A stretch of DNA of 64,000 nucleotides from Phragmites australis (Eukaryota > Streptophyta > Magnoliopsida > Poales > Poaceae), in NCBI RefSeq assembly GCF_958298935.1, contig NC_084943.1, forward strand, positions 17,105,001-17,169,000, read 5' to 3'. The notes under the pieces were generated by a model. It was given only the letters and a program-made list of their open reading frames with translations, was not told the origin of the DNA and ran no database searches. Both the position numbers and the translations under genes were made by a program. This document shows, piece after piece, positions 22,522 through 34,421 of the stretch. Numbering within the stretch: position 1 is the first letter of the stretch; every line of letters begins with the position of its first letter.

Positions 22522-24143
22522 TGTTGGAGAACGGGTAGGCTATGCTAGCCTAAAACAAAAAAATTCTACCACATTCACCCAAGAAACCATGCAAGTAGAT
22601 GATCATAGATCGTTACCACTTAACGTGCAGTGCAATGGAAGAAAAGTTGGAGTAGACCAATCCAACGTCGTGGACGTAAAACTCCTCGAATAGCTTCTCG
22701 ATCAGGTCCACAACCAGCCCCACGCAGGTGGTCATGCTCCTCAACCAACTTCGAGCAGGTGGTCGTGCTCCACAACCAGTTCCGAGCAGGTGGTCGTGCT
22801 CCTCGACTAGTTCCTCGATGAGGCACTTAGTAGATCTATCACGTCATCGATAGCTCTGAGTGTTCGTATCACACTCCACGACCAGCGTCGAGCAAGTATA
22901 ACGATCAGCCGAATTGGTCCTCGACCAGCCGAGCAGCAGAGTTAAGATCTACACACCAAGGAGATTAGTGCCACAATAGTAGCAGTGCCTCTACGGTATA
23001 CACACGTACTGGGCGGAATCACCGAGCGCCGATGTGCTAGCACTGCATGCGTGGCTAGGGTTTTAGGAGATCATGTGGAGGGTTGCGGCTAGGGTTTTGG
23101 AGTGGCCTTCCGCCACACGCCCCACCCCACGTCTCTCCTTATATAGAGCTCATTAATGGGCTCCCACGTTGGAAGCCCTTTAGGACTCTAACACCTCATA
23201 GATCACAATCCAATTAAACTCATATATGAATCCAATTTGCATGTTTTGTTCCAACCCATTAAGTGTGCAACCCATTAGGTTCATATACAAATGGCTACAA
23301 CTCGGAAACCCTTTCCAAACCAAAATCAATAGAGGTCCCTAGTAGGACATGTTGACTTCCATGTATACAAAAAGATCATATTAGCTGAACCTTGATATAC
23401 AAATGCACCGATCCTTTCATCTTACGATACTAGTCAAGCTCAAGGCGAGATATATGTCACCCTTGTGATAGCTCGACCATTTACTTGATCAAGTAGTGGA
23501 TTCATCATGACTAACTCTTTAATTATATTGGCATGACCATGCACTTTCTCAATCCAAGTACCTCGAGGGACCTAGAGATATCTCTCTCATTATCAAGGAG
23601 GGGAAAATTTCATCTTGATCGCTCACACCCCACGACATATTTCATGACAAACCTGAAAGCTACCTTTACGACTACCCAGTTGCGGAATAGAGTTTGGTAG
23701 CTCCAAAGTATGTCACTACGAATTATGGGAATCAATGACGACCTCAGGTTTAAGGATCCTACAAGTATACTATCTGAGATAACAACTGATGGCACATCAT
23801 AAATAATAATGCCAGTAGTACCTCAAAGTGGGTCTATCCAACATAATGTTCTCTAATATAAATATCCATATTATTGCTTCGGTATCTCTATACATATGAT
23901 CCATGAAATATGATCATCAATCAATATATATGCTGGTCTTATGAATCATCCCAATGGTATGTGACCAAAGATTAAATTAGAATAGCATCATGATATAAAC
24001 AAAGAGTTCCACGAACAAGTCACATACTTGCTAATCAGTGTAAATAATAGTCATTCTTGGAATAACACATTATTCAAAAGTACATGAACATAGACGTGTG
24101 ATACAATCATCTCTATGATTGCCTCTAGGGTATCTCACCTTCA
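22522..24143 (-). repeat. 5' LTR of the copia element
   Basis: The 1622-bp LTR has ends TGTTGGAGAACGG and CTCACCTTCA on the plus strand. A minus-strand TATA box, CTATATAAGG, lies at 23137-23146. It holds the same 31-bp units as the other copies. Confidence 0.9.
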
Positions 24144-25060
24144 GGGACCTCTCTGTCGAGGAGCCTTGGCGTGATGATTTTGTTGTTCATGACTATTTGT
24201 AGGACAGGGATTGCCCTCAGTCCATAGTATCTCTGGTGTAGTGGTACTGTGAAGTTGTCTCTCAAGACCATTTATTTTGTCTCTAAGCTATTGTAGTTGT
24301 CTTTGTAACTCATCAAGACTAGGCACCAGCACTTCACTTGGAAGTACGACGAACTGATTTGTGTTGTTATTAGATGACGACGGGTCAGATGTTGCGCCAA
24401 CGTGGAAATAGGACACCTAGTGCTGGAAGCCAGATATACTGGGGTTGTAGAGTATGCGCCTCCTTCCAAGGCGTTGTGATAGGAATTCTTCCACTAGACT
24501 TCCAAACGGGGAGCCTGGCTTGTGACGCATAGTAAATCCATGCATGGGGAATGGATTAACTTGGAGCCTCTTCCTCTTCTGTAATATCAGCTAATGTGAG
24601 ATGAGAGGCAATCCGTTGTTGGAGCCTCGTGACCTTTGTCAGCAGTTCAGCGAGCATGTGGTATTCCGGCTTGATGGGCAAGGGAAGTGCTTTGATGCAA
24701 GTTCTCACAAACCGTGTCTAGAGAAATGACCAACTCAGCTTCTGATTTATTTGCGAGGGTACATACCTTCAGCATGACATTAGCCTTAGCCATAGCATTG
24801 TGGCATTCTTCTTTAATTTGTGCAAAGGCCTCATTCTGAGACTTGTTCATTGTAGGAGCTTGAGTTAGCTCTTGCATCATAATTTAGTAGACTTTGCCTT
24901 TGTGCTCGAAGATGACTATGGGCGGGAGTGTTCCCTATTGCAGGGTCATGGGAATCGAGTCACGGGCAGGGACGAATTTCTCTACAACAATAGCCTCTCT
25001 TGGTTAGTACTTTCCCGATGACCTCTTTGCAAGTAGCACTTGGAGACTCGGGAGACCATC
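24144..25060 (-). pseudogene. Retroelement gag-like leader fragment
   Basis: Minus frames at 24272-24469 and 24647-24880 are short and end in stops. One near 24260-24330 reads VPSLDELQRQL and DKINGLERQL, a coiled-coil-like stretch of the sort seen ahead of gag in gypsy elements. There is no decisive domain, so the origin is uncertain. Confidence 0.3.
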
Positions 25061-26039
25061 ATGACGATCAGCGCAACAAAACAAAGATGGGAGGAGAACC
25101 ACGTTTGTTTCACGCATGAGAAACATGTGTCGAGTTGTATTAATAACTTTGAACATAATAATGCAGGCGTGCTAGTATACAAAGTATACAAAAGGTGGGA
25201 GGACGTTGTAACAAAAAGTACAAGTTCTTTTTATCACAACGTGTTACTCCACTACGCACACGCTAATTTGAATGTGTAATATGATCTGGCGATTGCTTTG
25301 TCTTGGTTCTCGGGGCTTCATAAAGCTACTCTAGTTAATTACGCCTGTCTTCAGGCTACCTCCGATTAAGCTATGCTGACGGTCGTCATATCGAGGTTCT
25401 CTCCGAATCTGTAAGGCTATAATCACATGCAGCAAAGACAGAGCAAAGTGATAACATTAGAGATCAAAAATAGTAAAGGAATGGGATAACAATCTAGCAT
25501 GAGCTTTTTTGACTGTTTATGTATCTCGGGTCATCATCAGCCTTGTATAGTCCTCAGAATAATGTATGTAGGAAAAGGTGAGTTAGGAGCGTGGCACGAC
25601 GCATAGCTCCTACCAGAAGCGACAGCGATGCCACATCCAGGTGCCTGGTGTCATGCTTGAGTACTAAACCCCTCTTCAGGCCTCGGATTTGTCCTCATCG
25701 GCCAACCAAAGGCAACATGCCACAAAGGAGAAAGCCACAAAGGTGAGGGTGATCACTATGGTAACTTGCCACAAAGGCAGTGTGATCACGGTGGTAACTT
25801 GCTACAAAGGCATCACGCTCATTGAAAGAAGCATCAAGATTAAATACAAGGACATCAACAATATAGTCCTCTGAATCATTCTTCTTCTTTCCTTTTTTTA
25901 CTTTTCTCTACAACATATCATTACCACCAAACCAACAGAGAACAAAGCCTAATATCTCATAACCGAAAGCATGTATAATGGCTCAAGATCAATAACATGG
26001 GCAATTGGCAGGAATGCCCTCTGAACATACCAAGGACAA
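25061..26039. other. Unassigned sequence with a short repeat
   Basis: No gene is seen. Between about 25690 and 25820, a GGTAACTTGCCACAAAGGC-like unit occurs in tandem with imperfect copies about 45 bases apart. The rest shows no structure I can support. Confidence 0.4.
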
Positions 26040-27553
26040 AGCCACCAATTATAGCACAGGGCTACCATAAGAAGAGATCAACTAGTAGCAATGCAAGCAC
26101 ATGCGACATGCTGACCAACTAGAAATAGCATAGCTCAGTAACTAGGGGTGAAGTTAGAAGAGACTCTCACAATTGCCTTAGCTATCTATAGGTAGACGAA
26201 AAACAGGAACATGAACTAGTGGCAATCACAGATACACGGGCTGGCCATCAGTACAATGGCCAAGCACATGCACACATACAACAAGAATGAAACCAAGATG
26301 ACATGGTCGAGCTTCAAGTAGAAGCACCAGGTACACGCATTACAGAGGGAAAGTTATGGCAGTCGTGAATAGAGAAGCACAACAGTGCAGCCGGGCTAGC
26401 AGCAGCAAGGCGGCACATGAAAGGGCTTGAACACATCGGCAAGATGGCAAGGCTATCGTGACTTGCGGCTGGAGCCTAGGCTTTACCAACACATGGCCGG
26501 AGTACGAGACTTTGATGGCCCATGACTGGAGCTCGGTGCTTCTACAACGCAAGGCCTAAGCTCAAATGTCCATAGTGCATATCAGAGAGAGAACCAATAG
26601 CTGGGCTCGTGTACAAGCACAATGGCATCCAAATCCAAACCATGAGCATACCGACACAATGGCCGACTAGCACAACAACGAGATCCATGGCACAATGCTA
26701 AAACTATCATAGGCTCCCTAATATCGCTACCCAGTGGGGAGGGGCATACGAGAGGTCAAGCAGAGCATGGTGCGTGGCATCCAACACACATACGGGCACA
26801 TAGGGAGAGAAACACACCGACGACCGGGCCTAGCATGAGCACAACATTGACGGGCGGTAGCACCACATCATAATGGCTGGGCACAAGCATATGCACACCA
26901 GAGAGGCAGGAGGGCGAGACTCATGGACTGGGTCACCTTGTGGAATAGAGACGGCGATGCAGCTAGGGCTCATGGTCAGCGACTGCAACTCATGGGTTGG
27001 CAGCAAACCTTTTGGTGATGTCGTGGACTGGTGGCCCGATAACGAGCTTGTAGAGGCGGTGAGCTAGAGGGTGATGGTGGTGACTTTGTACGGTAGCAAC
27101 CGGATGCAACAGGGCTTCACCAAGGTGTCTTCATATCAGGCCCACACTATAGAGAGGATGGGCGGCGTGGCTAGAGTGGAGAGGTAAGCAGGGGCAGTGC
27201 CAGCTGCTGGGTGCGGCCCCTCGGATTGAAGAGAGGGGCAGCGCCCTGGCTAGATGTGGTAGCTCGGTCGAGTGGAGGAAGAGAAATAGGGGTGGTCCGG
27301 GTAGGTGAGGTTAGAGATAGAATAAGGAGGGGGCACGGGTCGGCTGTGGCCCAACAAAGGCAAGCCATCCATGGGCCAAGGAGGAGAGCAAAATAGGCCA
27401 GGCCGGTCCAAAAGGAATAGGGTTAGCCGAGGGGTTTTTACCTTTTTTGGTTTTTCCTCTTTTTTATTATACTTTCTTTCATATGAATATATGCTCATAT
27501 ATAAAAAACAGTAATAACACATGAATAAAATGCAAATAAGTATGAGATGTATA
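26040..27553. other. Unassigned repeat sequence interrupting a copia fragment
   Basis: It is GC-rich at 26880-27410 and AT-rich at 27420-27550. It ends TATACTTACA exactly where the copia RNase H frame to the right is cut, which suggests the end of an inserted LTR-type element. I cannot find its other end or a matching duplication. The open frames here show no known domain. Confidence 0.35.
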
Positions 27554-28807
27554 CTTACATCAAAATGTGATTGTACAGGGGCATCACTAGAAATTCCAAA
27601 ATGAGCTAACAACCATCGAAGCCTTATAATCTCTGAAGTGATAGTGGCAAGAGCTCGAAGTTCTGCCTCTATACTAGATCAAGAGATAGTTGCCTCCTTC
27701 TTGGACTTCCATGTGAGAGGAGGAGAACCAAAAACAATGCAATAACCAATGGTAGAATGAAGATCCATCGGATCACTCGCCCAAGTGAAGTCCGATTAAG
27801 CATAAAGCTAAAGTGGACTATCTAGCATAGAAAAAACTGAGATAGTGTCCCCCTGAAGTATCGCAGCACATGAAGCAAATGAACAAAATGAATTGAGGTA
27901 GGAGCACTCACAAACTAAATCAAAATATGAACAACATGAGCAATGTCAGACCTAGTAACAGTGAGATAAATAAGACTGCCCACAATATGTTGATATCGAG
28001 AGGGATCCTCAAGAGGTGTAACATTAGTAGGATGAAGCTGCAAGTGAAGATCCATAAGTGTTGCAATCATCCTTTATCAGTAATGCCAGAGCGACCAAGA
28101 AGATCTTGTATGTATTTAGACTGAGAAAGATAATACCTATTTGCGGAATGCAAAACCTCAATCCCTAAGAAATAATTGGTACCCAAATATGACATCTGAA
28201 ATTGCTCACCAAGTTGTTTCTTCACAGGAGCAACATGCTCCACATCATCTCCTGTAATTGACATATCATAGAAGAAGCAAAGTACATCAACGTGGAGAGA
28301 GATGAATGAATAAAGTGTGATCATGTTCAGTAGGTGAATAAACCAACAACCCATATCACAGAAGCAAAACACTCAAACTAACGATGAGCTTGTTTGAGAC
28401 CATATAAAGCACGTCGAAGATGACAAACATATCTTGAAGGAGCATCAACACCTGGGGATGGCTGCATATAAACTTCCTCATGCAAATCACCATGAAGAAA
28501 AGCATTCTTAACATCCATCTAATAGATAGTACAGGAACAAGTAGCAACCATTGCAGTCAAATTACAAATTGAGCAAATGTCTCATCATAATCTCATTCCT
28601 AAGTCTATTGAAACCTCTAGCAACATGACAGGCTTTATATCTCTCAAATGAACCATCTAACTTGGTCTTTATTTTGAAAACCCACTTACATGTGATAAGG
28701 CCTATATGAGACAGTAAGGGAACAAGATCCCAAGTGCATTTACGATCAAGGACAACAAGCTCCTCAAACATAGCAACTTGCCACTCAGGAATACCACACG
28801 CCTCATA
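27554..28807 (-). pseudogene. Copia RT and RNase H fragment
   Basis: Minus frames read CTWDLVPL and CKWVFKIKTKLDGSFERYKA (28562-28771), then the RT box degraded to FYDMSITGDD, LGEQFQMSYLGTNYFLGI and SQSKYIQDLL (28067-28372). Further on are DLHSTIGYCIVFGSPPLTW and SSIEAELRALATITSEI (about 27600-27830), which is RNase H. The YVDD box has lost its first aspartate. The fragment is cut at RNase H on the left and near the RT start on the right. It differs from the copia element at 12594-24143, so it is a separate family. Confidence 0.8.
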
Positions 28808-28897
28808 ATGCTAGTTGTGGAGTAGCAGCATCGCCCAAGATTGTCCGCAAGACATTGAGGACGATGCCGAGGTTGCCAAAGATGTCATCGAGACCGC

Positions 28898-30734
28898 TGT
28901 TAGCACTAATCTTGACTAGTAGTTGTTTAGAGTCTTTGCAAGAGTTAGTGCATGCATTGTCATGTATTTGTTGCATGCACGTCCCAAACTTTTGCATGCA
29001 CATAGTTAGGTGTTAGCTAGTTCGTGTATCTACTAGTCAGCAGGTGTGTTGTGCGGCTAGTGGATGGCAGGTGCCCAGGTGTTGATCATGCACTACTACA
29101 TAAAAGGTCATCCATGTCCCTCTTTCGATGTCAGTTTAGAAATAATTGGCAGTGATAACATATCACTAACGGTACATAAGCTGAACCGACATATCTAACT
29201 GTGAGTTGTTACGAACCGATAGTGATAGTTGATATCACTGTCGGTTCATAATATCAACCAGTTGTGATAATAATTATCACAGCCGGTTTAAAAGCTCACC
29301 GACAGAGCAATAATTGAGCTAATATGAACCGACAGTGATAATACTTATCTCTACCAGCTCATATTCCAAACTGGCAGTGATAAAGTTTATCATTGCCCGT
29401 TCAATATCTAAACGATGGACCAATAATTGAGCGAAGAATATCGACGTTGTTAATTATTATCATTGCTGGTTTGCATTCCAAACCGGCAGTGATATTTATT
29501 TTACAAATTGAGCTCATCTCCCTCAGTTGTGCCCCACATCTCACTTCGCTCCCAATCTCCTGAAGCTGCTCCCAAGGGGTAGTGGCAGTCAAAGTGGTGC
29601 GATGGTCACCGTCGCCATTACGGCCGCCTCTACTCCTTTTATTGGGCTTCCACGTCATTCGAGCCACCTCATTTCCCCAAGCCACCTCGACATCTCCGAG
29701 CCCGTAGCCACCTCAACATCTCCAAGCCATAGAAACCTTGCGACTGTCCGAGCTCATCACCGACCTCGCCATCTCCGAGCCTAGAGCCCCGTCTCCTCAT
29801 CTCCCTATCTCCCCAACTAAACAAGTGACTAAGTTTGAGTGTTAAATGTGTGGCAATAGGTAGATCTAAACGAATGGTAGAAAACACACTTGCTTCAAGC
29901 TAAGTTTGAGTGTTAAAGATTATATTTTTCCATTTGTTTAGATTTACTATCATCATTGGGATAGTGTTGTCACTCAGATAGCACAAGATGTAAAATGGAT
30001 GGCGCAGGACTGCTATATCATGAGCTCTGACTTAGAACGTTAGAAGAACTCCTAGTACAGCAGCTTTGCAACATCTGTTCATATTTGTCATTACGAATTA
30101 ATGTAGATTTAGATATAAAATACTCTACCATGAATATTTCAACATGGGGTCTCCGTCTAAGTTTGCAAACTTAGGCCGATCCCAATACTAAAGAGTTCGT
30201 GGTAGAGTATTTTTTACAGATGTGAATGGTTTATCACTGTCAGTTCTTAGATTGAACTGACATTGATAATTGGATTATCACAGCTGATTCTCTGTGATAC
30301 TTACTATCACTACCAGTTCATAAGCTGACAGTGATATTCCATAATTGATTATCATGACCGCTAATTCACTGCTGGTTCAATTTGAACAGACGGTGATGAC
30401 TTCTTTGTAGCGATGACATCAGGACAGTGTGGCTCGTGGTCAGCTTAGAGTACCGGTTCATGCGGATCGTGGATCACGGTCAGGTCAGTACATCCATTAG
30501 TGGCTTAAGAATTGGACTTGGTGGTTAGCGGCATGTTGGAGTCTTAGCTTGTAATCAGGTTTACATTGTTATGTAAAGAACAGGAGAAAAGACCTGAGCC
30601 ATGTGGGCAGCGTCCCAAAAACACTTTTGTTGTTCTTGTGTGTGTGTGTCAACAATCAGAGAGAAAGCAGGCAAGAAGAGAACCGTGTGTGTTTTGTGCT
30701 AAACACAAGAATGATTAGAGAGATAGCCCCAACA
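28898..30734 (+). repeat. Copia 5' LTR split by a CACTA element
   Basis: It starts TGTTAGCACTAATC and ends GCCCCAACA, with the primer site two bases later. Without the nested CACTA element and its duplicated 3 bases it is 512 bp. Its first 20 or so bases match the minus-strand start of the LTRs at 32021-35012, so the two elements belong to related families. No 3' LTR is present in the window. Confidence 0.75.
29091..30412. mobile_element. Non-autonomous CACTA transposon, 1322 bp
   Basis: The left end is CACTACTACATAAAAG and the reverse complement of the right end is CGCTACAAAGAAG. ATG flanks both sides (29088-29090 and 30413-30415), a 3-bp target duplication as CACTA elements make. Near-copies of a GGCAGTGATA motif, in both orientations, fill about the first 400 and the last 250 bases. 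This is the subterminal repeat structure of the superfamily. It has no transposase. A GC-rich middle (29500-29820) may be a captured gene piece, but no domain is readable. Confidence 0.75.
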
Positions 30735-30736
30735 AT

Positions 30737-30748
30737 TGGCATCAGAGT
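30737..30748 (+). promoter_or_regulatory. Copia primer binding site
   Basis: TGGCATCAGAGT follows the LTR end by two bases and matches the initiator-methionine primer site apart from a T to C change. Confidence 0.6.
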
Positions 30749-30774
30749 TGAATTCGTGAGAGGTACTGAAGATC

Positions 30775-31370
30775 ATGGCGTCAAATGATGGCTCCATCGA
30801 CAAGGTCAACTAGTCCGGCAAGGTTGTGAAGGCCGATGGCATCATCAAGGCCACCATGACACCGTGCTGAGGAGCGAAGGAAAGGTGTCCCTCCAGTACC
30901 CGGTGTTGAGTAAGACGAACTATGCAGCTTGGGTGATGAGGATGAAGCTGCTGATGCATGCTTCGGGTGTGTGGGGTGTGGTTGATCCCAACACCAAGCA
31001 TTAATTGCGTCGATGATGACGAGAAGGATGAGATGGCTGGCAATCATCTCCATGGGTCTTGGAGATGAGATGTTGATGCAAGTTTCTGGGAAGGAGTCGG
31101 CATTGGAGATGTGGACAGCGTTGCGCTCCATGCACATGGGAGCTAAGCGCGCTAAGGAGGCGAAGGTCGAAAAGCTACACTGGGAACTTGACAACCTTTG
31201 CATGGGCGACTCTCAAAGTCGGTGGACGACTTCCCAGCAAAGGTAATGCTACTTGTTGGCTAGGTTCGAGAACTTGGAGAGAAGATTGAAGAGATATACA
31301 TCGTGAAGGGAATAGCCCATTGAAATCACATACCTCAGTACGGCAATAGCCCATGCCTCGCAAGTTGTCA
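30775..31370 (+). pseudogene. Copia gag fragment
   Basis: The ATG at 30775 opens MASNDGSIDKVN and then a stop. Later frames read VSLQYPVLSKTNYAAWVMRMKL and VWGVVDPNTKH (about 30880-31000) and VSGKESALEMWTALRSMHMG (31080-31140), typical copia gag. At least three stops or shifts break it. The gag homology ends near 31370 at an unrelated sequence, so the rest of this element has been lost. Confidence 0.75.
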
Positions 31371-32020
31371 CGGTATGTCAGAGGCAGGAGCTAGACGCGC
31401 TCCCACCCATGCAGCCGCCCGACGCGCTCTGCGAAGCTGCGTTCCCCACCCGCATCGCCGCTCGCCAAGCTCCCCACGTGTCGTCGATTAGGATTATGGT
31501 ATCTTCGGGAGTTAGGGTTGGTCGTGTGGGAGTTGTTGGATCAAGTCGGGACAGTCGGACGCCTACACAAAACGAGATTGGCACCCAACCGATTGGGCTT
31601 TAGCCTGACTGGTTGACTCTGGACTCATCCAGTCCTCCCATCTAGCCTAATTCCCAAAGTCATAGACCCGAACTCAGCAAGGGCATTGCCCATCCTCCTC
31701 CTGGCCTCCTCTGTTCAACCTCGACGCAGGGCGCCCGCTGTCCGCCGCAGAACTAGCCGCAGACCAGTAAAAATAAACCAAGAAGGGGGGGCTTGGGGGT
31801 TCCCCGGTGCACTGACATAATAGGGGGCTCAAGCCCCCCTCGTCCCTCCCTCAGAAGCTCTGCCATTTGTATGTGACTCTAAAAACAAGTAGAACCTACA
31901 AAAAAATTCATATCAAACATGTGATCCAACATGATCCAAAAACCCCCCATTGTAGAAGAGTTGGTAAATTGATGATTGATTTGTGGGATGGACTAGCAAG
32001 AAAAAATGTTGCCTTATGCC
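31371..32020. other. Unassigned sequence
   Basis: There is no gene. The part at 31371-31600 is GC-rich, with an open frame but no domain. A perfect hairpin GGGGGCT-CA-AGCCCCC lies near 31823-31838, in a G-rich then C-rich tract. The last part is the left flank of the gag-only copia element. Confidence 0.4.
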
Positions 32021-33355
32021 TGTTGGAACCAACCAAGAAGCGAATTCACTCAGCAACAGACTCACAGGAACTCGCCTTGGCAGAATCTCACGCGTAAACA
32101 CACAGAAGCACAGATATTTATGGCGACTCACGCCCTTTAGTTGTCTATATTCACTCGTCAAAATAAACAATAGGGTACATGGCTAATATAGCCTTGCTTA
32201 CATGCATACGGGAGCAACTACTGTCCGGGTCTCATGCGCACGCTCGCACGCATTCGTAGCTTCTAAGCCACCGACTCATACATTGCACGTATGCCTCATG
32301 AAACGGTCCACTGACCTGACCATGAGCTACGCCACAGACGTGCCCAACTAATCATGCATGTAGCTAAGAGAATCTCCAAGAGCCTATCTATTCAACTCTC
32401 TATAGCTAAATTTAAGGATTATAGACCAAAATCATTTTCTAACAGACTCCTATCCCACCCCCAATCTTTACCAATCACCTATCCCACCCCTTCTGCTCTA
32501 TACTTTTGAGGAGGTGGAGTCGACTCCCCATCTCTTCCCACGCTTGGCCTCCCTCCGACACTCGTCTTCCCGCCCTCGCCCTCCCGTCTACACTGCTGTC
32601 ATGTGCCCGCGCCCAATCGCCCGCCGTCTGGAGCCGCCCTTGCCGTCTGCCACCATAGTGCGAAGTGGGACTAGCCCATCTGCTCGGAAAGGTACCTGGA
32701 GCACATGGTGAAGGCATCCTCGGTGGAGTTGACCACAATGGAAGCGAGCGTAGAGGTGAGGGGAGGCCGCACTGGTCGTCGACGAGGCTAATGCCGTGGT
32801 GGTGTGGCCCGCACGACGGGCTTCCCTCATAGAGCGGGGGCGGAGGCTGCGCAGTGGGGAAGGAGACTGGTAGTGAGGTGTCGTACACATGTGTATGACG
32901 AGTGGGGTCTATCGGCAACCTCAGCGGGGGCGCTCGGCTACCTCGGCGGGGACAAGAGGTATAGAGTCGAGGCCCTGCTGCTGGGGGAGATGGGGGCGAA
33001 GCCCTGGCTATGGGGTATCTAGAATCTGTTAGAGAGGAAGGAAATTTAGAGAGAAAATAGTATTTGGAAGGCTCCCTATATGAGGATATAGGGGGTGAGT
33101 TTTAAAGAGTCTCTTGGAGATGCTCTAACTACTTGCTGCGCTCTACTTCCTATTTGCATGCACTTAGCTAACAACCCTGAGACTAACTCCATTAGCACAT
33201 GCAACACATGGTGTGCTAACTATCTAGCTAATGGACCAATGCAAATACTATGTATATGACACACATGTACTACATGAAATGTACATGACCCACATGCACA
33301 CTACTAACACATGCAAAGACTCTAAAATAAATGTAAGTTAAGATTGGTGCTAACA
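32021..33355 (-). repeat. 3' LTR of the gag-only copia, with nested DNA transposon
   Basis: It starts TGTTGGAACCAACC and ends GGTGCTAACA on the plus strand. Apart from the nested element at 32368-33125 and its TAA, it aligns with 34422-35012. The adjoining interior bases 33356-33371 read AGAGGGGAATT on the minus strand, a polypurine tract. Confidence 0.9.
32368..33125. mobile_element. PIF/Harbinger-type element, 758 bp
   Basis: The ends are GAGAATCTCCAAGAGCC and, reverse complemented, GAGCATCTCCAAGAGAC, an inverted repeat with two mismatches. TAA flanks both sides (32365-32367 and 33126-33128). The undisturbed site GTAGCTAACTATTTGC can be read in the other LTR. A 3-bp TAA/TTA duplication with such ends is the mark of PIF/Harbinger and Tourist elements. 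The interior, 32480-33010, is GC-rich with no transposase and may hold captured host sequence. A short frame there reads as low-complexity arginine/proline-rich. Confidence 0.85.
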
Positions 33356-33416
33356 AATTCCCCTCTAATCTTGACTTTCCCTCTAAAAGCTTCATCACAA
33401 GAGACATGGCTCGTCA

Positions 33417-34378
33417 TCAGCCATGGCCAGGAGTGCCTCTTCCTTCTTTGGTTAGCGGCATTCCTTGGCAAAATACCCACGAACAACAAATTGTAGCATT
33501 TTCCTTTCTTCCTCTCGGACTTTTGCTTGCTGAAGTCAGAGTAGACGCTGGTGTTGTCATCGTCATCATCACAGATGCCACTACGGCTACCACCAGCCTT
33601 GTCGTGACCACTACCACTGTCATGGTCCTTCTTTGCACCGTTGTCTGACCCTCCACTCTTCTTCTCTTTGGCGAGAGTCTCCCACTACGTGTGCGAGAGG
33701 AACAAATGCTCACCCTCCTTTGGGTCGCAGAAACTGATTCAGACACGCTCGTCGTAGGCTTTGTACCGCCCGATGAGGTCTTCTACGGTGAGGGTCTTCA
33801 AGTCCACACACTGCTTGATGGAGATGACAAGCTGCATGTAGCACGTAGGGGCAGCACGGAGAAACTTGCGAACAATATCGATTTCTTCCACTGTGGTGTC
33901 GCCCAACGCACGGATGCCGGTGACGACCGATGTCATCCTACTGGCAAATGCATCCACGGACTCCCCTTCCTCCATCTTTAGTCCCTCGAATTCTTTCTTT
34001 AGGGTCTGCAAGTTGGCTTCGCACACACGCTCGCCTCCGACGTGTGCCGTCTTGATCGCCTTCCATGCCTCCTTTGTTGTGTCCTCCCCGACAAGGTTTG
34101 GGAGGAAGATCTTTGGCATTGCCAAGTACAACACGGACAGCGCGACGTGGTCCCTCCTGATCCCGGCACTTCCCGCCTTGTAATTGTCATCGCCAACATC
34201 CACCGCCTCCCACACTTCCTGGGACTGCAGGATCACATGCATCTGCATCACCCCACATGATGTAGTTAGTGAGCTATGGGTAGATGATCAGCACCAGGCC
34301 TCCCTTTGCCTCCAGCATCTTTCCTCTGCTGTCATGCACCATCACCTCCTTGCTACTGCTGTTGTCTCCCTTAGGCAT
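33417..34378 (-). pseudogene. Gag of the gag-only copia
   Basis: The natural start is the ATG at 34376-34378 (MPKGDNSSSKEVM), but a stop and a shift break the first 40 codons. The long open part, 33739-34251, reads VILQSQEVWEAVDVGDDNYK, SVLYLAMPKIFLPNLVG and EAWKAIKTAHVGGERV, a UBN2-type copia gag. After a stop at 33739-33741, other frames continue to a zinc-knuckle relic near 33440-33490. There GYFAKEC remains, with Y in place of the knuckle's histidine. No protease or pol follows. Confidence 0.85.
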
Positions 34379-34406
34379 GAACTTGGGCATGCAAACACGC
34401 AACCAA

Positions 34407-34420
34407 GCTCTGAATACCAA
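34407..34420 (-). promoter_or_regulatory. Primer binding site of the gag-only copia
   Basis: The minus strand reads TTGGTATTCAGAGC beside the LTR, the initiator-methionine primer site with one extra T. Confidence 0.65.
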
Positions 34421-34421
34421 A

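Larger units (their letters stand above)
12594..24143 (-). mobile_element. Ty1/copia retrotransposon with nested insertions
   Basis: The element reads on the minus strand: right LTR, primer site, leader, gag, zinc knuckle, protease, integrase, RT, RNase H, polypurine tract, left LTR. Domain order with integrase before RT defines copia. After subtracting the nested solo LTR and its duplicated 5 bases, the left LTR is 1622 bp, equal to the right one. The flanks read GGGAT and GGGAC, a 5-bp target duplication with one change. The polyprotein is split by stops and shifts, so the copy is dead. Confidence 0.9.

Noticed and set aside
26567..27553. Inserted LTR with TCAAA on both sides interrupting the copia RNase H
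   Set aside because: The right edge fits, but the sequence left of the candidate does not resume the RNase H frame, so the duplication is probably coincidence.
31409..31603. Open frame in GC-rich sequence after the gag fragment
   Set aside because: It overlaps an equally long frame on the other strand, has no domain and sits at a junction of repeat sequences.
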